A stretch of 64,000 nucleotides of DNA from Pseudomonadota bacterium (GCA_963205115.1 CAUJHV010000061.1:1-64000), one strand, 5' to 3'. Counted from the stretch's first letter, positions 31,641 to 43,961 are shown. The notes: generated by a model not told the origin, from the sequence alone. A program made the numbers and translations.

Positions 31641-32093
31641 ATGCAAGTGATCCTTCTGGAAAAGGTCGCCAACCTGGGCAACCTGGGTGACGTGGTCAAG
31701 GTCAAGGACGGCTACGCCCGCAACTTCCTGATCCCCACGCGCCAGGCCCGTCGCGCCACCGAAGCCGCGATCAAGGAGTTCGAAGTCAAGCGCGCCGAAC
31801 TCGAGAAGATCGCCGCAGACAAGCTGGCCGCCGCGCAAGCGCTGGCCGAGCAGCTGTCGGGCAAGACGCTGCGCGTCGCGCAGAAGGCTGGCGTCGATGG
31901 CCGCCTGTTCGGCTCTGTCACCAACCACGACATCGCCGAAGGCCTGGTCAAGATGGGCCTGAAGGTTGTCAAGGCGCAGGTGCGCATGCCCAACGGTCCG
32001 CTGAAGACCGTCGGCGAGCACACCGTCAGCGTGGCACCGCACGGCGACGTGGCTGTCGACATCACCGTTCAGGTGGTCGCGCAAGCCGACTGA
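31641..32093 (+). CDS. rplI: 50S ribosomal protein L9
   Basis: 150 residues. MQVILLEKVANLGNLGDVVK, VKDGYARNFLIPTRQA is the N-terminal L9 domain that binds 23S rRNA; a long helix (ATEAAIKEFEVKRAELEKI) connects to the C-terminal domain (LFGSVTNHDIAEGL). ATG 31641, AAGGAG 14 bases before. Last gene of the ribosomal operon and followed by a terminator. Confidence 0.97.
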   Translation: MQVILLEKVANLGNLGDVVKVKDGYARNFLIPTRQARRATEAAIKEFEVKRAELEKIAADKLAAAQALAEQLSGKTLRVAQKAGVDGRLFGSVTNHDIAEGLVKMGLKVVKAQVRMPNGPLKTVGEHTVSVAPHGDVAVDITVQVVAQAD

Positions 32094-32113
32094 GCAACGC
32101 CTTCGCGTGCACC

Positions 32114-32139
32114 AAGGGCCGGTTCATCCGGCCCTTTTT
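32114..32139 (+). terminator. Rho-independent terminator of the rpsF-rplI operon
   Basis: Arms aagggccgg and ccggccctt pair perfectly around a short loop (ttcat), followed by a T-run (tttttc). It lies 20 bases after the rplI stop. Confidence 0.88.
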
Positions 32140-32188
32140 CATTGGCGCCACGACTTGCCCACGCAAGGTCCCCCGGCTGTCCCCAGGC

Positions 32189-32197
32189 TTATCCACA
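32189..32197 (+). promoter_or_regulatory. Perfect DnaA box upstream of dnaB
   Basis: The nonamer ttatccaca matches the DnaA-binding consensus exactly. It lies 34 bases before the dnaB ATG, within a stretch that also has ctgtccccagg, a weaker relative. A single box this close to the start fits transcriptional control of dnaB by DnaA rather than an origin. Confidence 0.55.
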
Positions 32198-32230
32198 GGC
32201 GGCGGGCCCCTGCCGTCCTATGATCGTTTC

Positions 32231-33646
32231 ATGAGCATGCGCATCGAATCCATCGAACCCCTGGGCTCGCGTGACGAGGAGGTCGCGCGTCTGCGCGTGC
32301 CCCCGCACTCGACCGAGGCTGAACAGAGCGTGCTCGGCGGTCTGCTGCTGGACAACCTGGCCTGGGACAAGGCCTCGGACCTGCTCACCGACAGCGACTT
32401 CTACCGCTGGGAGCACCGCCACATCTTCGCGGCCATCAACTCGCTGGTGGCCACCAGCAAGCCGGCCGACGTCATCACCGTGCACGAGGTGCTGCAAAGC
32501 CTGGGCAAGGCGGACGAGTGCGGCGGCCTGCCGTACCTCAACGCGCTGGCGCAGAGCGTGCCCAGCGCGGCTAACGTCCGACGTTATGCGGAGATCGTGC
32601 GCGAGCGCGCCGTGCTGCGCAAGCTGATCGCCGCCAGCGACGAGATCGCCACGGTCTCGTTCAATCCGCAGGGCATCCCAGTCTCGCAGATCCTCGACGA
32701 GGCGGAGTCCAAGATCTTCCGCATCGGCGAAGAGGGCTCGCGCGCGGGCGTGGGCTTCCACGGCATGGACAAGCTCGTCGCGGCGCTGCTCGAGCGCGTC
32801 GAGGAGCTCGAGAAAAACGGCGCCGAGGAAGTCACCGGCATCCGCACCGGCTTCTACGACCTGGACCGCATGACGGCCGGCCTGCAGAAGGGCGACCTGA
32901 TCGTGCTGGCCGCGCGTCCGTCGATGGGCAAGACCGCCTTCGCGCTGAATATCGCCGAACACGTGGCCGTGCAGGAAGGCCTGCCGGTGGCCGTGTTCTC
33001 GATGGAAATGGGCGCGTCCCAGCTCGCGCTGCGTCTGGTGGGCTCGCTGGCGCGCATCGACCAGCAGCACCTGCGCACCGGCCGCCTGCGCGACGACGAA
33101 TGGGAGCGCCTGCCCGCGGCCGCCACGCAGCTGAGCCAGGCGCCGATGTTCATCGACGAGACGCCGGGCCTGAACCCGGCCGAACTGCGCGCGCGGGCGC
33201 GGCGCCTGGCGCGCCAATACGGCGGCACGCTGGGCCTGATCGTCATCGACTACCTGCAGCTGATGAGCGGCTCGGGCGGCGGCAGCGAGGAAAACCGCGC
33301 CACCGTGCTGGGCGAAATCTCGCGTGGCATGAAGGGCCTGGCCAAGGAATTGCAGTGCCCGGTGATCGCGCTGTCGCAGCTCAACCGCAGCGTGGAAACG
33401 CGCCCGGACAAGCGGCCGATGATGAGCGACCTGCGCGAATCGGGCGCCATCGAGCAGGACGCGGACGTCATCATGTTCATCTACCGCGACGACTACTACA
33501 ACAAGGAGTCGAAGGAGCCGGGCGTGGCCGAGATCGTGATGGCCAAGCAGCGTAACGGCCCGGTGGGCACGGTGAAGCTGGCCTTCCTGAAGCCGCTCAC
33601 ACGCTTCGACAACCTGGCGCCGGACGCGGTCTCGCAAGAGTACTGA
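32231..33646 (+). CDS. dnaB: Replicative DNA helicase DnaB
   Basis: 471 residues. The N-terminal domain (25-130) has PHSTEAEQSVLGGLLLDN; the linker and RecA-like domain have Walker A ARPSMGKTAFALN (228-240), Walker B LIVIDYLQLMSG and the arginine-finger region near KRPMMSDLRESGAIEQDADV. DnaB forms the hexamer that unwinds DNA ahead of the fork. ATG 32231 is the annotated start; a second ATG follows two codons later. No intein is present. Confidence 0.97.
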   Translation: MSMRIESIEPLGSRDEEVARLRVPPHSTEAEQSVLGGLLLDNLAWDKASDLLTDSDFYRWEHRHIFAAINSLVATSKPADVITVHEVLQSLGKADECGGLPYLNALAQSVPSAANVRRYAEIVRERAVLRKLIAASDEIATVSFNPQGIPVSQILDEAESKIFRIGEEGSRAGVGFHGMDKLVAALLERVEELEKNGAEEVTGIRTGFYDLDRMTAGLQKGDLIVLAARPSMGKTAFALNIAEHVAVQEGLPVAVFSMEMGASQLALRLVGSLARIDQQHLRTGRLRDDEWERLPAAATQLSQAPMFIDETPGLNPAELRARARRLARQYGGTLGLIVIDYLQLMSGSGGGSEENRATVLGEISRGMKGLAKELQCPVIALSQLNRSVETRPDKRPMMSDLRESGAIEQDADVIMFIYRDDYYNKESKEPGVAEIVMAKQRNGPVGTVKLAFLKPLTRFDNLAPDAVSQEY

Positions 33647-33716
33647 GCGGCTGCGCGGGCGGCGACGGGGCGTCGCCGTCACCGGTCCTGGCACGCCCGG
33701 CCGGATCGTTGCAGAA

Positions 33717-33736
33717 TACTGTATGTATGTACAGTA
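33717..33736 (+). promoter_or_regulatory. LexA (SOS) box before dnaE2
   Basis: tactgtatgtatgtacagta is a near-perfect match to the LexA consensus taCTG(N10)CAGta, with the N10 core alternating A/T and T/G. It lies 62 bases before the dnaE2 ATG and 71 bases after the dnaB stop. It predicts DNA-damage induction of dnaE2. Confidence 0.88.
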
Positions 33737-33797
33737 CAAATCCCGGCCATCGCCGCGCCGGCGCGGTGCCTGACGTCCGGCGAGGGCCGTGCCGCCC

Positions 33798-37223
<3,426 letters not shown>

Positions 37224-37234
37224 GGGACGCGACA

Positions 37235-37969
37235 ATGCAGCCCATGAGCCCGATGCTGAACCTGCCCATCGAATGGCTGCCCGCGCAAGGACGGCCCGAA
37301 CAACTCATCGTGCTGCTGCACGGCTGGGCGCATGACGCCACCGATTTCCTGCCCGTCGCGCAGGCCCTGCGGGACGCCTTCCCGCAGGCCGCGATCCTGG
37401 CGCCGGAGTCGCCGTTGGCGGCCGACGGTGACCGCCCGGGCCGCCAGTGGTATTCGATCCAGGGCATCGAGGACCCGGTCGAGTGGTGCCGCCGGGTGGA
37501 CGACAGCGTCGAGCGCATCGCCGCGTGGGTGCGCGCACAGCAGGCCCGACTGGGTGTGGGCGAAGCGGCCACGGCCCTCGGCGGCTTTTCGCAGGGCGGG
37601 CTGCTCGCGCTGCACGCGGCCACGCGCCACGACGGCATCGCCGGCCGCGTGCTGGCATTCGGAGCGCGCATGGTCGAGCTGCCCGAGGCCGCGCCGCGCC
37701 ACGCCACGCTGCACCTGTTCCACGGCAGCGCGGACAAGATCTTCCCGGTCGACCAGGCGCGGGCCTTGCTGGAGCGCATCGGCGAACTGCAGGGCGACGC
37801 CACGCTGGACGTCGCCGAAGGCCTCGGCCATGCGCTGCACCCGGCGCTGACCGACTGCATGCTGCACCGCCTGCGCAACCACATCCCGCTGCGCACCTGG
37901 CGTGAAGCCATGGGCGCGGCCTCCGCCGCCAGGCCCGGTGCCGCCGGCGCCCCCACCGACGACGACTGA
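37235..37969 (+). CDS. Alpha/beta-hydrolase, phospholipase/carboxylesterase family
   Basis: 244 residues from ATG 37235. LIVLLHGWAHDATDFLPVAQ opens the fold, GGFSQGGLLALHAA holds the nucleophilic serine, HGSADKIFPV the aspartate and GLGHALHPAL the histidine of the triad. The length and motif order match the YpfH/phospholipase-carboxylesterase group, small esterases active on short acyl esters or thioesters. It starts 11 bases after dnaE2 and ends 14 bases before yaaA, so cotranscription from the SOS promoter is possible. Confidence 0.85.
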   Translation: MQPMSPMLNLPIEWLPAQGRPEQLIVLLHGWAHDATDFLPVAQALRDAFPQAAILAPESPLAADGDRPGRQWYSIQGIEDPVEWCRRVDDSVERIAAWVRAQQARLGVGEAATALGGFSQGGLLALHAATRHDGIAGRVLAFGARMVELPEAAPRHATLHLFHGSADKIFPVDQARALLERIGELQGDATLDVAEGLGHALHPALTDCMLHRLRNHIPLRTWREAMGAASAARPGAAGAPTDDD

Positions 37970-37983
37970 GACCCACGCACGCG

Positions 37984-38790
37984 ATGTTGTTCCTGCTGTC
38001 ACCCGCCAAGAGCCTGGACTACGAGACCCGCGTGCCGGCTGCTGTCGCCAGGCGCGCCACCGAGCCGCTGTTCCTGGACCGCGCGGCCGAGCTGATCGAC
38101 ACCATGCGCCAGCGCACGCCGGCCGAGGTGGCCAGCCTGATGCACCTGTCGGATGCGCTGGCGCTGCTGAATGTCGGGCGCTATGCCGCCTGGCAGCGCG
38201 AAGCCACGCCGCAGAACAGCAAGCCTGCCGTGCTGGCCTTCGATGGCGATGTCTACGGCGGCCTGCAGGCGCCCACGCTGAAGACCGCGGATCTGGATTG
38301 GGCGCAGCAGCACCTGGTGATCCTGTCCGGCCTGTACGGCGCGCTGCGGCCGCTGGACCGCCTGCAGCCCTACCGGCTGGAAATGGGCACGCCGCTGGCC
38401 ACGTCGCGCGGGCGTCACCTCTACGATTTCTGGGGCGACACGGTCACCGATTACCTGAACGCGCGGCTGGAAGACGAGCGCCAACGCGTCGTGATCAATC
38501 TGGCCTCGCAGGAGTACGCGCGCGTGGCCCTGCGCCCGAACTTGAACGCGCGGGTCATCCACTGCCACTTCCAGGACGCGCAGGTCGAACCGGGCTCTAC
38601 GGCCGCGCCGAATTTCAAGGTGATCAGCTTCTTCGCCAAGCGCGCCCGCGGCCTCATGGCGCGCCACGCCATCACCAACCGGGTGCGTGGCCCGCAGGCG
38701 CTGAAGGCCTTCGACGCCGACGGCTACGCTTTCGACCCGGCCGCGTCCGGCAAGGACGATTGGGTGTTTCGTCGCACAATCGGCGCCTGA
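37984..38790 (+). CDS. yaaA: Peroxide stress resistance protein YaaA
   Basis: 268 residues, the family length. MLFLLSPAKSLDYETRVPAA, AVLAFDGDVYGGL, HLVILSGLYGALRPLDRLQP, YRLEMGTPL, and the late FDADGYAF are the conserved YaaA blocks. E. coli YaaA lowers intracellular free iron and protects DNA from Fenton damage under peroxide stress. ATG 37984, 14 bases after the hydrolase stop. Its place downstream of dnaE2 makes a joint DNA-damage/oxidative-stress unit plausible. Confidence 0.93.
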   Translation: MLFLLSPAKSLDYETRVPAAVARRATEPLFLDRAAELIDTMRQRTPAEVASLMHLSDALALLNVGRYAAWQREATPQNSKPAVLAFDGDVYGGLQAPTLKTADLDWAQQHLVILSGLYGALRPLDRLQPYRLEMGTPLATSRGRHLYDFWGDTVTDYLNARLEDERQRVVINLASQEYARVALRPNLNARVIHCHFQDAQVEPGSTAAPNFKVISFFAKRARGLMARHAITNRVRGPQALKAFDADGYAFDPAASGKDDWVFRRTIGA

Positions 38791-38813
38791 TTGCCACGGT
38801 TGTCGATCCTGCG

Positions 38814-39695
38814 ATGTCCACGTCCTCATCAGCCGCGGCCCTGCAGGCCGTCACGCCCCAACTGCAGAACTGGCTGGCCGAACACCTGCGCGCAGGCACG
38901 CCCGACGAATCCATCGTCGAGAGCATGGTGGCCAGCGGCTGGCACGTCGAAGTGGCGCGCCGCGCACTGGCCGAAGCCCGCGCCGGCCGCGAGGCGGTCG
39001 AACAAGCCATCGCGCGCGGCGCCCAGGTGATGCCGGCCGGCGCCGTGCCCGAGCCCGACATTGCCGACAGCCGCAACGTGGTGCTGGCCGACGGTCACGC
39101 GGTGCGCGTGGCGGTGTCGATGAAGCAGCCGCGGGTGGTGGTCTTCGAAGGCTTCCTCACACCCGACGAATGCCGCGAACTGGTCGAACAGGCGCGGCCG
39201 CGCCTGTCGCGCTCAGAAACGGTGGACAACGCCCACGGCGGCAGCGAGGTCAACGCGGCGCGCACCAGCGACGGCATGTTCTTCGCGCGCGGCGAGACGC
39301 CGCTGCTGGCGCGCATCGAGGCACGCATTGCCGAACTGCTGCGCTGGCCAGCCGACCACGGCGAAGGCATCCAGGTCCTGCGCTACCGCCCGGGCGCCGA
39401 ATACCTGCCGCACTTCGACTATTTCGACCCCGTGCATCCGGGCTCGGCCGCGGTGCTCCAGCGCGGCGGGCAGCGTGTGGGCACGCTGGTGATCTACCTG
39501 ATCGCACCGGTGCGCGGCGGTGGCACGACATTCCCGTCGGTGGGCCTGGAGGTGGCGCCGATTCCGGGCCATGCGGTGTTCTTCAGCTACGACCGGCCGC
39601 ATCCGTCCACCGGCACGCTCCACGGCGGTGCACCGGTGCTCGAGGGCGAAAAGTGGGTCGCTACCAAGTGGCTGAGAGAGCGGGTTTTCCAGTAA
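38814..39695 (+). CDS. Prolyl-4-hydroxylase-like 2-oxoglutarate/Fe(II) dioxygenase
   Basis: 293 residues. A helical N-terminal region (1-100, with SIVESMVASGWHVEVARRAL) precedes the double-stranded beta-helix: RVVVFEGFLTPDECRELVEQ, YLPHFDYFDP with the iron-binding His and Asp, VIYLIAPVRGGGTTFPSVGL, and TLHGGAPVLEGEKWVATKW with the distal His and the lysine that binds 2-oxoglutarate. It resembles bacterial prolyl hydroxylases that act on elongation factor Tu or other proteins; the target here is unknown. ATG 38814, 23 bases after yaaA. Confidence 0.87.
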   Translation: MSTSSSAAALQAVTPQLQNWLAEHLRAGTPDESIVESMVASGWHVEVARRALAEARAGREAVEQAIARGAQVMPAGAVPEPDIADSRNVVLADGHAVRVAVSMKQPRVVVFEGFLTPDECRELVEQARPRLSRSETVDNAHGGSEVNAARTSDGMFFARGETPLLARIEARIAELLRWPADHGEGIQVLRYRPGAEYLPHFDYFDPVHPGSAAVLQRGGQRVGTLVIYLIAPVRGGGTTFPSVGLEVAPIPGHAVFFSYDRPHPSTGTLHGGAPVLEGEKWVATKWLRERVFQ

Positions 39696-39813
39696 CTAAC
39701 GAAATACTGATAGCCCGGTGCAGCGGGCTGTCAACGAAGCGCTTCGAGCACGCGTTGTGCCGCCTGAGCCGATGACGGCTCGTCAACTTCCGAATAGCTA
39801 TCCAGGAAACCCC

Positions 39814-40038
39814 ATGAAGAAGATTCTTGCTCTGATCGCCGCCACCGCCTTCTCCGCCAGCGTTCTGGCCCAAGCCGCCGCCCCGGCCGCTCCGGCTGCC
39901 GCCCCGGCCAAGCCCGCTGCCCCGGCTGCCGCTCCGGCCGCCGCCGCTGCCCCGGCTGCCAAGGCTGAAGCCAAGGCTGAAGCGAAGCCCGCCAAGAAGT
40001 CCGCCAAGAAGGCCAAGAAGGCCAAGAAGGCTGCCTGA
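39814..40038 (+). CDS. Small secreted alanine/lysine-rich repeat protein
   Basis: 74 residues from ATG 39814, seven bases after AGGAA. MKKILALIAATAFSASVLAQ is a signal peptide with cleavage after the AQA. The mature part is nearly all Ala, Pro and Lys: AAPAAPAAAPAKPAAPAA repeats, then AKAEAKAEAKPAKKSAKK and KAKKAKKAA. The tail resembles histone H1-like and PHA-granule basic proteins, but the signal peptide points to the periplasm or cell surface. Role unknown. It is followed by its own terminator. Confidence 0.75.
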   Translation: MKKILALIAATAFSASVLAQAAAPAAPAAAPAKPAAPAAAPAAAAAPAAKAEAKAEAKPAKKSAKKAKKAKKAA

Positions 40039-40114
40039 AGCCGTAGCGGCCGGCAGGCCGCTGCCACCTGAAAGCAGGCCGGAAGGCTGGCCGACAGGTG
40101 AAAAGAATGCGGAA

Positions 40115-40146
40115 AAGCCCGGCCTCTGGTCGGGCTTCTTCTTTTT
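40115..40146 (+). terminator. Rho-independent terminator
   Basis: Arms aagcccg and cgggctt around an eight-base loop, followed by tcttcttttt. It ends the transcript of the secreted Ala/Lys-rich protein gene, 77 bases after its stop. Confidence 0.8.
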
Positions 40147-40485
40147 GGGGTCGTGCACCCTCGATTCCCGGGCCCATCCGCAGGCGCGGTGATGACCGCC
40201 GCGGCGGCGGTGGCTAGCATCCGGCCCTTGGTGTTCCCCTGTGCGGCGGCCGCGTGGCCGCGGCGCGGGGCCACGAGCCCGAGCCCCGTCCGAATCATGG
40301 GCGCGTGCCCAGGAGGATGGCAGCTCACGCCCCGCCGGCGCAGACCCCGGGCGATCGACTGCCTTGTCGAAGTCCGGGACAACCCGGTCCGGTACCGAAG
40401 GCTTCGCCTGAACCGCCGGACCGCGGTTGGACCCCGACCGCCGCGCGTGCGCGAGCAGGCCAGCGGCACAGGCCGCGCCATGCCT
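40147..40485. other. Gene-free stretch between convergent genes
   Basis: These 339 bases separate the secreted-protein terminator from the end of the MBL-fold gene on the other strand. I see no gene, RNA or repeat; the sequence is GC-rich with short runs of CCG and GCG. Confidence 0.5.
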
Positions 40486-41841
40486 TCAGATCTCGATGGT
40501 CGTACCGTGCCCCGGCGAGCGCACGGCCCAGCCGAGTTCGTCCTGGATGCGAACGCGCAGCGCATCGCTGGCGGCGGGTTCGCCGTGCACGACAAAGGTC
40601 TGCCGCGGCGCGCGCCGGAAGCCGCGCAGCCAGCCCATCAGCTCGTCGCAATCGGCGTGGCCGGAGAAGGCCTCGAGGTGCGTCACCGCTGCGCGCACGG
40701 GTACGTATTCGCCGTGGATCTTCACTTCCGTGTCGCCGGCCACCAGGTGTGCCCCGCGGCTGCCGCCGACCTGGAAGCCGGCAAAGACGATGTGGTGCCG
40801 CTCGTCCGGCGCCATGGCCTTCAGGTGGTGCAGCACGCGGCCGCCGGTGGCCATGCCGCTGGCCGAGATCACCACCCGCGGGTAGCGCAGCCCCGTGCTG
40901 CGGATGGATTCCTGCGCCGTGACCACCAGCCGCACGCCATGGGTCAGGCCGGCCACTTCGTCGGCCGGCACGCGCAGCAGGTCGTGGTGGCGCTGGTAGA
41001 GCGCAGTGGCCTGCACGGCCATCGGGCTGTCCAGGAAGATCGGCAGGCTGGCGGGGATCTCGCCCGCGCGCTTCAGCCGCTGCAGCACCAGCAGCAGCGC
41101 CTGCGCGCGACCCACGGCGAATGCGGGCAGCAGCACCGAGCCGCCACGCTGCACCGTCTGGCGGATGATGTCGGCCAGCCGCGCGCTGGCGTCTTCCTGC
41201 GGGTGCCAGCGGTTGCCGTAGGTGGATTCGACCAGCAGCACATCGGCGCGTGTGAGCTTCTGCGGCGGCGGCATCAGCAGGTCCACCGAGCGGCCGAGGT
41301 CGCCGGAGAACACCAGCGTCTGCTTGCGGTGTTCCAGGCTGATGGCGCAGGCGCCCAGCAGGTGCCCCACGGGCGTCAGGCGCGCGGCGACCTCGCCGAT
41401 CTTGAACGTCTGCCCCGGCTCGACGGCGCGGATGCGCGCGCTGGCCTTCAACGCATCGGCCTTGGTGTACAGCGGCAGGGCCTTCTCGTGGCGTGAGTAG
41501 CCGTACTTGTTGGCCCGCCGCGCGTCTTCTTCCTGCAGATGGGCGCTGTCCAGCAGCAGGACGGCCGCCAGATCGCGCGTGGCCGGCGTGGCGATGATCT
41601 CGCCGCGCCAGCCGTGTTTGACCAGCACCGGCAGCCAGCCCGAATGGTCCAGGTGTGCGTGGCTCAGCACCACCGCATCGGCCTGCATCAGTGCGGGCGA
41701 GGGCGGTGCCCAGTTGCGTTCGCGCAGGGCCTTGTAGCCCTGGAACATCCCGCAATCCAGCAGGATCTGCTTGCCGCCGATGCCCACCAGGTGACGCGAG
41801 CCAGTGACGGTGTCGGCTGCGCCGTGAAAGCCGATGCGCAT
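40486..41841 (-). CDS. MBL-fold/beta-CASP metallohydrolase with RNA-specificity (RMMBL) domain
   Basis: 451 residues. The MBL zinc motif is LSHAHLDHSGWLP, the beta-CASP part has GGSVLLPAFAVGRAQALL and PIFLDSPMAVQATALY, and the RNA-specificity domain ends in AFSGHADCDELMGW and QTFVVHGEPAASDALRVR. Such proteins are endo- or exoribonucleases of the CPSF-73/YSH1 type; bacterial members such as TTHA0252 cut RNA. ATG 41841, 28 bases downstream of the hemerythrin stop, so the two may be cotranscribed. No signal peptide, so cytosolic. Confidence 0.9.
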   Translation of the reverse strand: MRIGFHGAADTVTGSRHLVGIGGKQILLDCGMFQGYKALRERNWAPPSPALMQADAVVLSHAHLDHSGWLPVLVKHGWRGEIIATPATRDLAAVLLLDSAHLQEEDARRANKYGYSRHEKALPLYTKADALKASARIRAVEPGQTFKIGEVAARLTPVGHLLGACAISLEHRKQTLVFSGDLGRSVDLLMPPPQKLTRADVLLVESTYGNRWHPQEDASARLADIIRQTVQRGGSVLLPAFAVGRAQALLLVLQRLKRAGEIPASLPIFLDSPMAVQATALYQRHHDLLRVPADEVAGLTHGVRLVVTAQESIRSTGLRYPRVVISASGMATGGRVLHHLKAMAPDERHHIVFAGFQVGGSRGAHLVAGDTEVKIHGEYVPVRAAVTHLEAFSGHADCDELMGWLRGFRRAPRQTFVVHGEPAASDALRVRIQDELGWAVRSPGHGTTIEI

Positions 41842-41869
41842 GGGACAGGCTCCTGCGCGGTTCAGGACA

Positions 41870-42424
41870 TCAGATGCGGTGGCCGAAACGGCCGATGACG
41901 TCCGGCATCACGTGGCGCATGTGCAGCGACACGCCCAGCGCGGCCATGTGGTTGCCGTTGCGCGAGAGGATCTGCTGCGACAGCGGCAGGAAGACCTTCT
42001 CTTCGTAGTCGGCATGTGCGCGGTACACGGCGACCAGGCTGCCGACCTCGGCGCCGTTGAGTTCGCTGTCGCGTCCGCGCGCCACGTCCTTCAGGCCGGG
42101 TTCCAGCCGCACCCATGCTGCTTCGACCTGGCGGTGTTCGCGCGTCAGGCGCTCGACGATGCCGCGCACGTAGTCGCGCTCCTGGCCTTCTTCGGCGCTG
42201 GCCAGCACGGCGGGGAAGAGCTCGCGCTCTTCTTCCGCGTGGTGTTCGTAGACGGCGGCCCGGAAGAAGTCCAGCGTCTGGCTGGCGATGCGCCGTGCCC
42301 GCGTCGCGGGATCGAGCAGGGCCGGCAGTTCACCCAGCTCGCCCAGGCGCTCGAGGATGCCGGTGTGGCACTGGCTGAACTGGTCGAGCGGGGCGTCGGA
42401 TTCGGGGGCGGGACTGTGGGCCAT
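41870..42424 (-). CDS. Hemerythrin HHE-domain protein
   Basis: 184 residues forming a four-helix bundle with the diiron ligands in place: FSQCHTGILERL, VYEHHAEEERELFPAV, LTREHRQVEAAW and HADYEEKVFLPLS. Hemerythrin domains bind oxygen, nitric oxide or iron; members without extra domains often act as sensors or as repair proteins of iron-sulphur clusters. ATG 42424 with no clear ribosome site. It is followed by the MBL-fold RNase after 28 bases. Confidence 0.88.
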   Translation of the reverse strand: MAHSPAPESDAPLDQFSQCHTGILERLGELGELPALLDPATRARRIASQTLDFFRAAVYEHHAEEERELFPAVLASAEEGQERDYVRGIVERLTREHRQVEAAWVRLEPGLKDVARGRDSELNGAEVGSLVAVYRAHADYEEKVFLPLSQQILSRNGNHMAALGVSLHMRHVMPDVIGRFGHRI

Positions 42425-42458
42425 GCAGGCACTCCGGTGTTGGATACCGGAGCGCAGG

Positions 42459-43961
42459 CTATCGGCCCTTGTTGCCGCCGCCCTTGAGGCCCGTCAAGCT
42501 GCGGCTCTGGCCGCCTGCAGATGAGCCGGTGCGGCCCTGTCCGCCGCCGCTGCTGCCGCGTGCGCCGGATGCGGGCCGTGAACCCGGGTTCGCCGGACGC
42601 GCGGCCGGCGCGCGCGCGCCGCCTTGTCCGCCGCCGGGCGGACGCCCTGGCGCCGGTGCACGGCCGCGGTCGCCGGAGCGACCACCACCGTTGCGCCCGC
42701 CGCCACCACCGCCGCCGCCGCCCGGACGCGCACCGCCACCGCCGCCACCGCCGCGGCGGGTGCCGCCGATGCCGATGGTCATGCGGCCCAGCACGATGGG
42801 CTCGGCGCGCTCGTCGGAGGGCGCCTCGAAGCCGGCCACCACCTCGCGCGGGATGCTGCGCTTGATGAGACGTTCGATGTCGCGCAGGAAGATTTCCTCA
42901 TCCAGGCAGACCAGCGAGATGGCCTCGCCCGTGGCGCCGGCACGGCCCGTGCGGCCGATGCGGTGCACGTAGTCTTCCGGCACGTTGGGCAGCTCGAAGT
43001 TGACGACGTGCGGCAACTGGTCGATGTCGATGCCGCGCGCGGCGATGTCGGTGGCCACCAGCACCTGCAGGTCGCCGCTCTTGAAGTCGCTCAGCGCCTT
43101 GGTGCGCGCGCCCTGGCTCTTGTTGCCATGGATCGCCATGGCCGTGATGTCCTGGTCGTTCAGGTACTCGGCCAGGCGGTTGGCGCCGTGTTTCATGCGC
43201 GTGAAGACCAGCACCTGGTGCCAGTCGCCGCGCTTGATCAGGTGCGCCAGCAGTTCCTTCTTCTTCTCGCGGCCCACCGGATGCAGCTTCTGCGCGATGT
43301 TCTCGGCCGTCGCATTACGGCGCGCCACTTCGATCAGCGCCGGCTGGTTCAGCAGCCGGTCGGACAGTGCCTTGATCTCGTCGCTGAAGGTGGCGGAGAA
43401 CAGCAGGCTCTGCTTCTTGGCCGGCACGATGGCCAGCACCTTCTTGATGTCGTGGATGAAGCCCATGTCGAGCATGCGGTCGGCTTCGTCGAGCACGAAG
43501 ATCTCGACACGGCTCAGGTCCAGCGTGCCTTGCTGGTGGTGGTCCAGCAGGCGGCCGGGTGTGGCCACCAGGATGTCGACGCCTTTTCTCAAACGGTCGA
43601 CCTGAGGGCCCATGCCCACGCCGCCGAACATCACCATGCTGGGCAGCGGCAGGTATTTGCCGTAGGTGCGCACACTCTCTTCGACCTGTGCGGCGAGCTC
43701 GCGCGTGGGGGTCAGGATGAGGGCACGGATGACGATGCGCCCGCGCGCATCGCGCTGGGTGCCGGCGGCGGCCAGCCGGTGCAGCATCGGCAGCGTGAAG
43801 CCGGCGGTCTTGCCGGTGCCGGTCTGCGCGCCGGCCAGGAGGTCGCCGCCCTGGAGCACCGCCGGAATGGCCTGTGCCTGGATGGGTGTGGGGATTTCGT
43901 AGCCCTGTTCGCTGATGGCGCGCAGAAGCGGCTCGGCTAGGCCGAGTTCGGTGAATTTCAT
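42459..43961 (-). CDS. rhlE: DEAD-box RNA helicase RhlE with an RGG-like tail
   Basis: 500 residues from ATG 43961. Motifs in order: Q motif YEIPTPIQAQAIP, Walker A AQTGTGKTAGF, TPTRELAAQ, LDEADRMLDMGF, SATFSDEI, ARGIDIDQLPHVV and HRIGRTGRAG. The tail from about 385 is a long Gly/Arg/Pro-rich stretch (blocks of GGGGGG, RPGGG, GGRNGGGR), typical of RhlE and CsdA-like helicases that bind RNA nonspecifically. RhlE remodels rRNA and helps RNA decay; the tail probably drives RNA binding or condensation. The start chosen is the one that begins the helicase; an upstream ATG only adds Ala/Arg sequence. Confidence 0.95.
   Translation of the reverse strand: MKFTELGLAEPLLRAISEQGYEIPTPIQAQAIPAVLQGGDLLAGAQTGTGKTAGFTLPMLHRLAAAGTQRDARGRIVIRALILTPTRELAAQVEESVRTYGKYLPLPSMVMFGGVGMGPQVDRLRKGVDILVATPGRLLDHHQQGTLDLSRVEIFVLDEADRMLDMGFIHDIKKVLAIVPAKKQSLLFSATFSDEIKALSDRLLNQPALIEVARRNATAENIAQKLHPVGREKKKELLAHLIKRGDWHQVLVFTRMKHGANRLAEYLNDQDITAMAIHGNKSQGARTKALSDFKSGDLQVLVATDIAARGIDIDQLPHVVNFELPNVPEDYVHRIGRTGRAGATGEAISLVCLDEEIFLRDIERLIKRSIPREVVAGFEAPSDERAEPIVLGRMTIGIGGTRRGGGGGGGARPGGGGGGGGGRNGGGRSGDRGRAPAPGRPPGGGQGGARAPAARPANPGSRPASGARGSSGGGQGRTGSSAGGQSRSLTGLKGGGNKGR

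Noticed and set aside
32189..32197. DnaA box as part of a replication origin
   Set aside because: Only one box, no A/T-rich unwinding element, and dnaA, dnaN and gyrB are not nearby.
33717..33736. SOS box assigned to dnaB
   Set aside because: It lies after the dnaB stop and points to the downstream dnaE2, whose family is LexA-controlled.
42469..42865. Gly/Pro-rich plus-strand open frames
   Set aside because: Antisense readings of the repetitive Gly/Arg-rich tail of rhlE.
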